A stretch of DNA of 42,122 nucleotides from Bacteroides caecigallinarum (GTDB taxonomy: Bacteria; Bacteroidota; Bacteroidia; Bacteroidales; Bacteroidaceae): contig NZ_JACJLQ010000030.1 of the NCBI RefSeq assembly GCF_016902295.1, positions 1-42,122 on the forward strand. Reading direction: 5' to 3'. Under the pieces are notes generated by a model, which ran no database searches, had not been told where the DNA came from, and saw only the letters and a program-made list of their open reading frames with translations. Positions 26,943-33,960 of the stretch are shown here, in pieces; positions within the stretch are counted from its first letter, which is position 1, and the number at the start of each line of letters is the position of its first letter. A program made the position numbers and the translations under genes.

Positions 26943-27563
26943 ATGAATAAAGACAAAGCAAATATGGAGCAGAAAATCCTTGAGGCAGCCGAGAAACTGT
27001 TTATGGAACAAGGATTTGCTTCTACTACCACAGCCAAGATAGCTAAAGAGGCTGGTTGTAATCAGGCATTGGTGCATTATTATTACCGTACGAAGGAACT
27101 GCTGTTTGAAAGAATCTACAAGGAGAAAATGCAGCTCATGGTAAATAGCATTACAAACATAAATACTTCAGGTTCTACATTTGAAGAGAAAGTTGTAGGT
27201 GTTATCAATGCACATTGGGATTTTCTTACAAAAAATCCTTTGATAGTATGGTTTGCCTTGCGCGAGAACCTGAATGGTTCAACAGCACTGGTAAATCTTT
27301 TTATTAAGGAAATAAGACCAAAGGCTGTTGATGCTTTCTCTAAACTTGAGAAAGATTTGAATACTGAAATAGAAAAAGGAAATATTTCTCCTATAACAAT
27401 TTATGATTTATTGCTTACCATTATATCGCTTGATATAGCACACTTTGTCATACAGCCTTTTTATCAGATGATTGTTGGCGATGGGGAAACATCTGTGAAA
27501 CATATTCTTGATAACAGAAAGGAAGAGGTGATAAAAACAGTGTTAGCCAGACTGAAAAAATAA
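26943..27563 (+). CDS. TetR family transcriptional regulator
   Basis: A 206-aa repressor-type regulator. Residues about 8-55 are the TetR helix-turn-helix: ILEAAEKLFMEQGFASTTTAKIAKEAGCNQ, then ALVHYYYRTKELLFERI. The remaining helical domain should bind an inducer. It lies just upstream of, and in the same direction as, a TolC-HlyD-ABC exporter, the same arrangement as the TetR regulator beside E. coli ybhGFSR. It is therefore likely to control that exporter. Confidence 0.9.
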   Translation: MNKDKANMEQKILEAAEKLFMEQGFASTTTAKIAKEAGCNQALVHYYYRTKELLFERIYKEKMQLMVNSITNINTSGSTFEEKVVGVINAHWDFLTKNPLIVWFALRENLNGSTALVNLFIKEIRPKAVDAFSKLEKDLNTEIEKGNISPITIYDLLLTIISLDIAHFVIQPFYQMIVGDGETSVKHILDNRKEEVIKTVLARLKK

Positions 27564-27578
27564 CTTTTAGTCTGATTT

Positions 27579-27619
27579 ACGGATGAGGCTAGTATTGCAT
27601 AGCCATAATCCGTTTTTTT
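27579..27619 (+). terminator. Terminator or attenuator between TetR and TolC-like genes
   Basis: An interrupted stem-loop: ACGGAT (27579-27584) with ATCCGT (27608-27613), and inner GGCTA (27587-27591) with TAGCC (27600-27604), followed by seven T. Outer AGTCT/AGACT arms extend it. It could partly uncouple exporter expression from tetR. Confidence 0.65.
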
Positions 27620-27630
27620 AGACTATTCTA

Positions 27631-27646
27631 TTAATTAAGTAATTAA
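27631..27646. promoter_or_regulatory. Candidate operator palindrome before the exporter operon
   Basis: TTAATTA-AG-TAATTAA is a perfect 7+7 palindrome 26 bp before the TolC-like start. Its position suits TetR control, but its low complexity makes this weak evidence. Confidence 0.3.
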
Positions 27647-27671
27647 ATATTATAATTAATATTGCTGATGT

Positions 27672-28952
27672 ATGAAGAAACTAACCATTACAACAATTGC
27701 AATTGCCTTGTCATCGCTTTGTTTTGCACAGTCACGCATAACAATAGAAGAATGCTACGGCAAGGCGAGGGAGAATTACCCTTTGATAAAACAATTGGGA
27801 CTTGTGGAGAAAACCAAGGATTACAATATAGACAATGTAAGTAAGGGTTATCTTCCGCAACTGATGTTCTCTTCAAAAGCTACTTATCAATCGGACGTGA
27901 CTAAAATCCCGATAGATTTGTCTGCTATTGGAATTCAAGGTGTAAATATTCCGCAACTCAGTAAAGACCAGTACGGTATTACGCTTGACCTCAATCAGAC
28001 AATATGGGATGGCGGTGCTATAAAGTCGCAGAAAAACATTATCAGATCATCGTCTGAAGTAGAGAAGAACAATATTGAGGTGAGTCTGTATTCGATAAAT
28101 GAAAGGATAAATCAGATATATTTCGGTATCCTGTTGGCGGATGCCCAGATATTACAGAATAAGTTGCTTAAAGAATTTCTTGATAACAGCTACAGTCAGG
28201 TGAGCTCATACGTCAAGAACGGTATTGCCAACCAGGCAGACCTTGACGCCATAAAGGTAGATATGATAAAGGCCGACCAGAATAATGTAGAATTTCTCAC
28301 AACAAAGAATACATACATCACAATGTTGTCAAAGCTGATAGGTACAGAGATAAGTCTGGATACCGAATTTGTCAAGCCGTTGCCTGTCATTCCATCAGAC
28401 AAAGGGGTGTTAAACAGACCGGAGATGAGTCTTTACGATGCACAGGTTTTAAAGTATAAGAGTGAATACAGCAATATAAATGCCGGATTGTATCCTAAAT
28501 TAAGTCTTTTCGCCACAGGAGGATATGGCAAGCCGGGACTGGATATGTTCGAAAATAAGTTTGCGCCATACTATATAGCCGGGATAAAGCTGAACTGGAA
28601 TATCGGCAATTTCTATTCCCTCAAGAGCCAGAGAAAACTCATACGCAACAATATTGATATTGTGGAAAACCAGCGTGAACTCTTTCTCTTCAATACCGAT
28701 ATAGACAAGACGCAGAAAGAACTTGCCATAGACAAATACATGGAACAGATAAAGTACGACGACGAGATTATCCGCCTGAAGACTTCCATCAGAAAAGCGT
28801 CCGAGGCAAAGATTGCCAACGGGACCATCTCCGGCACCGACCTTATGCGTGACATCAATTCGGAGCATGCTGCCATACAGACAAAGATCCTGCATGAGAT
28901 ACAGCTTCTGCTTTCCATCTATGATTTCAAGTATGTGATGAACGACTTTTAA
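27672..28952 (+). CDS. TolC-like outer membrane efflux protein
   Basis: A 426-aa exported protein with a signal peptide ending near CFAQ (residue 20). The mature part shows the long helical repeats of the outer membrane efflux protein family: ITIEECYGKARENYP near the N-terminus and periodic, polar coiled-coil stretches with TQDL-like turns in both halves (about 120-240 and 330-420). It should form the trimeric outer membrane duct of the exporter encoded downstream. It is the first structural gene after tetR. Confidence 0.87.
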   Translation: MKKLTITTIAIALSSLCFAQSRITIEECYGKARENYPLIKQLGLVEKTKDYNIDNVSKGYLPQLMFSSKATYQSDVTKIPIDLSAIGIQGVNIPQLSKDQYGITLDLNQTIWDGGAIKSQKNIIRSSSEVEKNNIEVSLYSINERINQIYFGILLADAQILQNKLLKEFLDNSYSQVSSYVKNGIANQADLDAIKVDMIKADQNNVEFLTTKNTYITMLSKLIGTEISLDTEFVKPLPVIPSDKGVLNRPEMSLYDAQVLKYKSEYSNINAGLYPKLSLFATGGYGKPGLDMFENKFAPYYIAGIKLNWNIGNFYSLKSQRKLIRNNIDIVENQRELFLFNTDIDKTQKELAIDKYMEQIKYDDEIIRLKTSIRKASEAKIANGTISGTDLMRDINSEHAAIQTKILHEIQLLLSIYDFKYVMNDF

Positions 28953-29011
28953 ATACTATTTAAATACCGTTTAAAAGCCTTTTAAAACACTTTGCAAAAA
29001 CTTTTCAAAAC
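28946..29011. repeat. Six-unit 11-bp periodic array of TTTWMAAA-like words
   Basis: From the TolC-like stop codon into the intergenic gap, six consecutive 11-nt units follow the form [CT]-[TG]-T-T-N-[AC]-A-A-N-N-N: cttttaaatac, tatttaaatac, cgtttaaaagc, cttttaaaaca, ctttgcaaaaa, cttttcaaaac. Each unit is centred on a near-palindromic TTTnnAAA core, so the cores lie on one face of the helix. Function is unknown. Confidence 0.6.
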
Positions 29012-29027
29012 ATAAAAACAGGGAAAC

Positions 29028-29918
29028 ATGAGAAACATTCTTTCTATTATATCAGCAATGACCCTCCTGGCAGCATGTTCGGGTAGCGACAGTAAGTACG
29101 ATGCTTCGGGAGTATTCGAAGTGACAGAAGTGATGGTATCGGCAAGAGTGGCCGGAGAGATTATGGAACTTGATATAGACGAAGGTACGGAAGTTACAGC
29201 AGGTAAGCCTGTGGGATATATTGATACCGTACAGCTTTATCTTCAGAGGCTTCAGCTTGAGGCTAATGTTAAGGCTGCTGAAAGCCGTATATGCGATGTG
29301 GATAAACAGACAGCAGCCATACGCCAGCAGATTGCCACGCAGAAAAAAGAACAGACCCGATTCGAAAATCTAGTCAACGCCAATGCAGGAAACCGCAAGC
29401 AGCTGGACGATATCACTGCAGCCATCAATCTCTTGGAGAAGCAGTTGGACGCACAGACTGAAACATTGAGAAACAGTAATGCCAATGCCAAAGCCCAGGC
29501 AGAAGCCTTGAAGGCTCAGATAGCGCTTACGAACGATATGATAAGTAAAAGTACTATCGCATCACCGTTTGACGGAACGGTCATGGCCAAGTATGTAGAG
29601 AAAGGCGAGCTTGCAGTTCAGGGACGCACCCTGTTCAAGGTGGCAAATATCAACGATATGTATCTGAAAGCCTATATTACATCCGGACAGATTACCGGTC
29701 TGAAGATAGGTCAGGAAGTAAAGGTGTTTGCCGATAGCGGCGACTCCGACAGAAAGGAATACCGCGGGGTAATCTCATGGATTTCCGATAAGGCAGAGTT
29801 TACTCCGAAGACCATTCAGACACGCGATGAACGCGCAAACCTTGTATATGCCGTCAAGATTAAGGTACAGAACGACGGATATATCAAGCGCGGAATGTAT
29901 GGGGAGGTGAGTTTTTAA
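29028..29918 (+). CDS. HlyD/YbhG-like periplasmic adaptor lipoprotein
   Basis: A 296-aa membrane-fusion protein. The lipobox LLAAC places the lipidated Cys at 17. The biotinyl/lipoyl-like motif starts near 35 (VSARVAGEIMEL), a long coiled coil runs about 75-160 with many Gln and Ala, and the second lipoyl half begins IASPFDGTVMAKYVEKGE (about 175-192). A beta-barrel domain follows. It should link the inner-membrane ABC permeases to the TolC-like duct. It ends 29 nt before the first ATPase gene. Confidence 0.9.
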   Translation: MRNILSIISAMTLLAACSGSDSKYDASGVFEVTEVMVSARVAGEIMELDIDEGTEVTAGKPVGYIDTVQLYLQRLQLEANVKAAESRICDVDKQTAAIRQQIATQKKEQTRFENLVNANAGNRKQLDDITAAINLLEKQLDAQTETLRNSNANAKAQAEALKAQIALTNDMISKSTIASPFDGTVMAKYVEKGELAVQGRTLFKVANINDMYLKAYITSGQITGLKIGQEVKVFADSGDSDRKEYRGVISWISDKAEFTPKTIQTRDERANLVYAVKIKVQNDGYIKRGMYGEVSF

Positions 29919-29942
29919 TTTTTAATTATTAATTTTTAATTC
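29913..29942. repeat. A+T micro-repeat (TTTTTAATT units)
   Basis: Between the adaptor and ATPase genes the sequence is built from repeated TTTTTAATT/ATTAATT words, the reverse complement of the motif found at 38238-38265. It could serve as a flexible, unstructured spacer before the next start codon. Confidence 0.5.
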
Positions 29943-29947
29943 AAAAA

Positions 29948-30862
29948 ATGCCCTCAGTATCAGTATCCCGATTATCAAAATCATATAATTCAATAAAGGC
30001 TCTTGACGATGTCAGCTTTGATGTTCCGAAAGGCGAACTCTTCGGTATCATAGGTCCGGACGGAGCGGGGAAGACTACACTCTTCCGTCTTCTCACCACA
30101 CTGATATTGCCGGACGGTGGCAGTGCCGTGATTGAAGGTCTTGATGTGGTGAAGGACTATGCCGCAGTACGGCATATAATAGGGTATATGCCCGGGAAAT
30201 TCTCTCTGTATCAGGACTTGACCGTAGAGGAAAACCTGAATTTCTTTGCTACGGTTTTCAATACTACTGTAAAGGAAAATTACCATCTGATAGAAGATAT
30301 CTATAAGCATATCGAACCCTTCAAGACTCGCCGGGCCGGAAAACTGTCGGGAGGTATGAAGCAGAAGCTGGCACTTAGCTGTGCCCTTATCCATAAACCG
30401 AAAGTCCTCTTCCTTGACGAGCCTACAACAGGAGTAGACCCCGTATCAAGAAAGGAATTCTGGGAAATGCTTCTGAAACTGAAGAGTCAGGGTATTACCA
30501 TCATAGTGTCTACACCGTATATGGACGAAGCCAGACTTTGCGATAGGATAGCACTCATGCAGAACGGAAATTTCCTTCGTATAGACTCGCCGGAGAATAT
30601 TATAGCATCCTATCCGCAAAAACTATGGTCAGTCACATCAGACAATATGCACGGACTGCTGAACGACCTGCGTTCCTGCCCGTATGTGAAATCATCATTC
30701 TCATTTGGAGCAAGCTATCATGTCACTATGGAAGAAAACATGACTGTTGCTATACTCAACGAATATCTGATTAATAAGGGATACGGAAATATTGATATAA
30801 GAGAAATAGAGCCTACGGTTGAAGACTGTTTTATGTTGATGTTAAAGGAGGAAGGGCAATGA
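29948..30862 (+). CDS. ABC exporter ATPase, YbhF N-half-like
   Basis: A 304-aa ABC ATPase. Walker A is GPDGAGKTT (about 35-43), signature LSGGMKQKL (about 133-141), Walker B VLFLDEPTTGVD (about 155-166), and the switch region ends in STPYMDEA, with Thr-Pro where a His is usual. In YbhF-type exporters two such ATPases are fused; here they are separate genes that overlap by 4 nt (ATGA). It should power the export complex together with the next gene. Confidence 0.9.
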   Translation: MPSVSVSRLSKSYNSIKALDDVSFDVPKGELFGIIGPDGAGKTTLFRLLTTLILPDGGSAVIEGLDVVKDYAAVRHIIGYMPGKFSLYQDLTVEENLNFFATVFNTTVKENYHLIEDIYKHIEPFKTRRAGKLSGGMKQKLALSCALIHKPKVLFLDEPTTGVDPVSRKEFWEMLLKLKSQGITIIVSTPYMDEARLCDRIALMQNGNFLRIDSPENIIASYPQKLWSVTSDNMHGLLNDLRSCPYVKSSFSFGASYHVTMEENMTVAILNEYLINKGYGNIDIREIEPTVEDCFMLMLKEEGQ

Positions 30863-31605
30863 AAGAAGAATACGTTATACAGGCCGAGAACCTTACCAAG
30901 AGGTTTGGCGATTTTACGGCAGTCGATCATATTACATTCAATGTAAGGAAAGGAGAAATCTTCGGTTTCCTTGGTGCCAACGGCGCCGGGAAGACTACAG
31001 CCATGCGAATGCTTTGCGGACTGAGCCGTCCTACGGAGGGCAAAGGAACAGTTGCAGGTTTCGATATAGACAGGGAACCCGAAAAGGTAAAGCGCAATAT
31101 CGGCTATATGAGTCAGAAATTCTCCTTATATGAAGACCTGAAAGTATGGGAGAACCTGCGCCTGTACGGAGGAATTTATGGTATGAAGGATAAGGAAATA
31201 GCCGAAAAGACCGACGCTGTTCTCCGCAGCATAGATATGGAAACTGAGCGCGACACTATGGTGTGCGACCTTCCTTTGGGTTGGAAACAGAAGCTTGCAT
31301 TTGCCGTATCCACATTCCATAATCCGAAGATAGTATTTCTTGACGAACCGACTGGTGGGGTAGATCCTATCACCCGCCGCCGTTTCTGGGAACAGATATA
31401 CGGTGCGGCAGCAAGCGGTATCACGGTGTTTGTCACCACTCACTATATGGATGAGGCCGAATACTGCGACCGTGTCTCCATTATGGTTGACGGTAGGATA
31501 AAGGCGCTGGACAGGCCTATGGCGTTGCGTAACAAATTTGGTGTGTCGGACATGGACGAAGTATTCCGCATGTTGGCACGCGAAGCTACACGAAAAGGAG
31601 ATTGA
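30859..31605 (+). CDS. ABC exporter ATPase, YbhF C-half-like
   Basis: A 248-aa ABC ATPase. Walker A is GANGAGKTT (about 38-46), Walker B IVFLDEPTGGVD, and the switch His is in TTHYMDEA. The signature is the non-canonical LPLGWKQKL, as known for the C-terminal half of YbhF-type ATPases. The start ATG overlaps the previous stop (ATGA), so the two ATPases are probably made in equal amounts and form a heterodimer. Confidence 0.9.
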   Translation: MKEEYVIQAENLTKRFGDFTAVDHITFNVRKGEIFGFLGANGAGKTTAMRMLCGLSRPTEGKGTVAGFDIDREPEKVKRNIGYMSQKFSLYEDLKVWENLRLYGGIYGMKDKEIAEKTDAVLRSIDMETERDTMVCDLPLGWKQKLAFAVSTFHNPKIVFLDEPTGGVDPITRRRFWEQIYGAAASGITVFVTTHYMDEAEYCDRVSIMVDGRIKALDRPMALRNKFGVSDMDEVFRMLAREATRKGD

Positions 31606-31610
31606 CAGTT

Positions 31611-32717
31611 ATGAAACAGTTTATTACATTTGTCCGAAAGGAATTCCTTCACATATTCCGCGATTCCAGAACCATGCTTATCCTCTTGGGTATGCCCATG
31701 GTGCAGATGCTTCTCTTTGGTTTTGCCATTACCACCGAGGTGCGAAATACCAAGGTTGCCGTGTTCGATCCTTCACAAAGCATGGAAACCAGAGCCATAA
31801 AGGAACGTTTCGATGCCAGTGAATATTTCACCATTGCCGAGGAAATTCGGGATGTGTCGCGCATAAACGATGTATTCAAGTATGGGGAGATAGGCCTTGT
31901 CATGGTGTTCAGCGATGATTTTGAAAATGAACTCCATCAGGGAGGCGATGCCGCCGTGCAGCTTATTACTGACGGTACGGAACCTAATCAGGCATCAATG
32001 ATAACAGGCTATGCATCCAATATCCTCGCACAGAGCATGCAGGAATTGTCCGAAAGTAGCAGTGCCCCGTGCCGTATAATACCCGAGATAAGGATGCTTT
32101 ACAATCCTCAGGCAGAGAGCGCATACAACTTCGTTCCCGGAGTAATGGGAATGATACTCATGCTTATCTGTGCCATGATGACCTCAATAGCCATTGTGCG
32201 CGAAAAGGAGAACGGCACAATGGAGATTCTCCTTGTATCACCAATGAAACCGATATATATCATCCTTTCGAAAGTAACACCATATTTCACTCTGTCACTG
32301 GTAAACCTTATAACCATACTCCTCCTTTCGGTCTATGTGCTCGGAGTACCGATAGCCGGCAGTCTGTCTCTGCTGTTTTTCGTATCGGTGATATTCATCT
32401 TCCTTGCATTGTCGCTCGGACTGCTTATCTCCAACGTGGTTAATACCCAGGTGGCTGCCATGCTCGTATCAGGAATGGGACTTATGATGCCGGTCATGCT
32501 CCTTTCCGGTCTGATATTCCCGGTAGAAAGCATGCCCATTCCGCTACAGTGCCTTTCTGCCATAGTTCCCGCAAGATGGTATGTCGATGCCATCAGAAAG
32601 ATAATGATTCAGGGAGCAGAGATACAGTTCGTCCTGAAGGAGATAGGAATACTGCTTTTTGTCACAGTGGCCCTAGTGGCATTGAGTCTGAAAACATTCA
32701 AGAACCGTTTAAACTGA
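31611..32717 (+). CDS. ABC-2 type permease (YbhS/YbhR-like), first copy
   Basis: A 368-aa inner-membrane protein: one N-terminal helix (LGMPMVQMLLFGFAIT, about 23-38), a large periplasmic domain to about 170, then five helices. EKENGTMEILLVSPMKP near 200 is the conserved coupling-helix region of ABC-2 permeases. ATG 31611 (MKQFITFVRKE) is preferred; a TTG at 31602 overlapping the previous stop would add three residues. It pairs with the similar next gene to make the export channel. Confidence 0.9.
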   Translation: MKQFITFVRKEFLHIFRDSRTMLILLGMPMVQMLLFGFAITTEVRNTKVAVFDPSQSMETRAIKERFDASEYFTIAEEIRDVSRINDVFKYGEIGLVMVFSDDFENELHQGGDAAVQLITDGTEPNQASMITGYASNILAQSMQELSESSSAPCRIIPEIRMLYNPQAESAYNFVPGVMGMILMLICAMMTSIAIVREKENGTMEILLVSPMKPIYIILSKVTPYFTLSLVNLITILLLSVYVLGVPIAGSLSLLFFVSVIFIFLALSLGLLISNVVNTQVAAMLVSGMGLMMPVMLLSGLIFPVESMPIPLQCLSAIVPARWYVDAIRKIMIQGAEIQFVLKEIGILLFVTVALVALSLKTFKNRLN

Positions 32718-32718
32718 A

Positions 32719-33846
32719 ATGTCTATGCTGAAATATTTGTTGGAAAAAGAATTCAAGCAGATAATGAGGAACAAGTTCATTCCCAAGATGATAATAGCCA
32801 TGCCTCTTTTCATGATGCTTATCATGCCATGGGCTGCAAATCAGGAAGTGACGAATATCCGTCTTACTGTGGTTGACAACGACCGCAGCGTGACATCAGA
32901 CGAACTGGTGCGCAAGGTGGTTTCGTCAGGATATTTTATCTTCCAGTCGGTGTCCGACGGTAGTGAGGAAGCCCTCAGGGATGTTGATGCCGGAAAGGCA
33001 GATATAATACTCGACATTCCGGACGGATTCGAGAAAGATTTACAGACTGAGAGAGTAGCAGGTGTGATGATTTCGTCAAACTCCGTAAACGGGACCAAGG
33101 GAATTCTGGGCAGTAGCTATCTTTCTACGATAGTCAATGATTTTGCTGCATCGCTGTCCGGAGAAATGATGATGTCGCAACCGGCTGTAACAAGTTCAGT
33201 GGGAAACTCATTCAGGATTATGCCCCAATACAAGTTCAATCCACACCTCGACTATAAAGTCTTTATGGTACCTGCCATAATGGTGATGCTACTCACCATG
33301 ATAACCGGATTTCTCCCTGCGTTCAATATAGTGGGCGAGAAAGAAGCCGGTACCATAGAGCAGATAAATGTGACTCCAGCAAGCCGTATGCAGTTCATAC
33401 TTGCCAAGCTGATACCTTACTGGTGCATAGGTCTTATAGTCTTTACCCTCTGTATGCTGCTGGCAGTGTTTGTGTATTCACTTATACCTGTAGGCAGCCT
33501 TCTGACGATATATCTCTTTGCTGTGGTATATATTGTTGCCGTATCAGGTATGGGACTTGTAGTGTCCAATTATTCTGATACCATGCAGCAGGCCATGTTC
33601 GTGATGTTCTTCTTCATAATGATATTCCTGCTTATGAGCGGACTTCTCACTCCAGTAGCCAGTATGCCGGACTGGGCACAGTATATAACCATATTCAATC
33701 CGTTGAAATATTTTATCAGCGTCATGCGTATGGTATATCTCAAAGGCAGCGGATTTGCCGAACTCGTTCCGTATTTCCTGTCCCTATGTGGTTTTGCCGT
33801 GGTGTTCAATGCTTGGGCGATATTGGGGTATAGGAAGAGGATTTGA
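32719..33846 (+). CDS. ABC-2 type permease (YbhS/YbhR-like), second copy
   Basis: A 375-aa permease with the same layout as its neighbour: N-terminal helix (PKMIIAMPLFMMLIMPW), a periplasmic domain, and a C-terminal helix bundle with EKEAGTIEQINVTPASR as coupling region. Only one base separates it from the first permease gene. It is the last gene of the exporter operon, followed by a terminator. The substrate of the complex is unknown; E. coli relatives are linked to drug or cation export. Confidence 0.9.
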   Translation: MSMLKYLLEKEFKQIMRNKFIPKMIIAMPLFMMLIMPWAANQEVTNIRLTVVDNDRSVTSDELVRKVVSSGYFIFQSVSDGSEEALRDVDAGKADIILDIPDGFEKDLQTERVAGVMISSNSVNGTKGILGSSYLSTIVNDFAASLSGEMMMSQPAVTSSVGNSFRIMPQYKFNPHLDYKVFMVPAIMVMLLTMITGFLPAFNIVGEKEAGTIEQINVTPASRMQFILAKLIPYWCIGLIVFTLCMLLAVFVYSLIPVGSLLTIYLFAVVYIVAVSGMGLVVSNYSDTMQQAMFVMFFFIMIFLLMSGLLTPVASMPDWAQYITIFNPLKYFISVMRMVYLKGSGFAELVPYFLSLCGFAVVFNAWAILGYRKRI

Positions 33847-33903
33847 GTATTATTTGTTAGTTTTTAGAGAAGATTTGAAGTAAAATAATTATACAATTAA
33901 ACA

Positions 33904-33940
33904 AAAAATGGCGAGAGTACAATCCCGCCATTTTTCATTA
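33904..33940. terminator. Terminator between exporter operon and gcvP
   Basis: AAAAATGGCG (33904-33913) pairs with CGCCATTTTT (33926-33935) around a 12-nt loop. The A and T flanks allow use from both sides, and the exporter (plus) and gcvP (minus) converge here. Confidence 0.82.
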
Positions 33941-33960
33941 TTAATTATTCATTATTAATT
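33936..33960. repeat. A+T micro-repeat (CATTATTAATT, two copies)
   Basis: The 11-mer CATTATTAATT occurs at 33936-33946 and 33950-33960, running up to the gcvP stop codon. It belongs to the same kind of low-complexity A+T words seen in other gaps of the window. Confidence 0.5.

Noticed and set aside
28946-29011. CRISPR-like array
   Set aside because: Units are 11 nt, degenerate and directly adjacent, with no spacers and no cas genes in the window.
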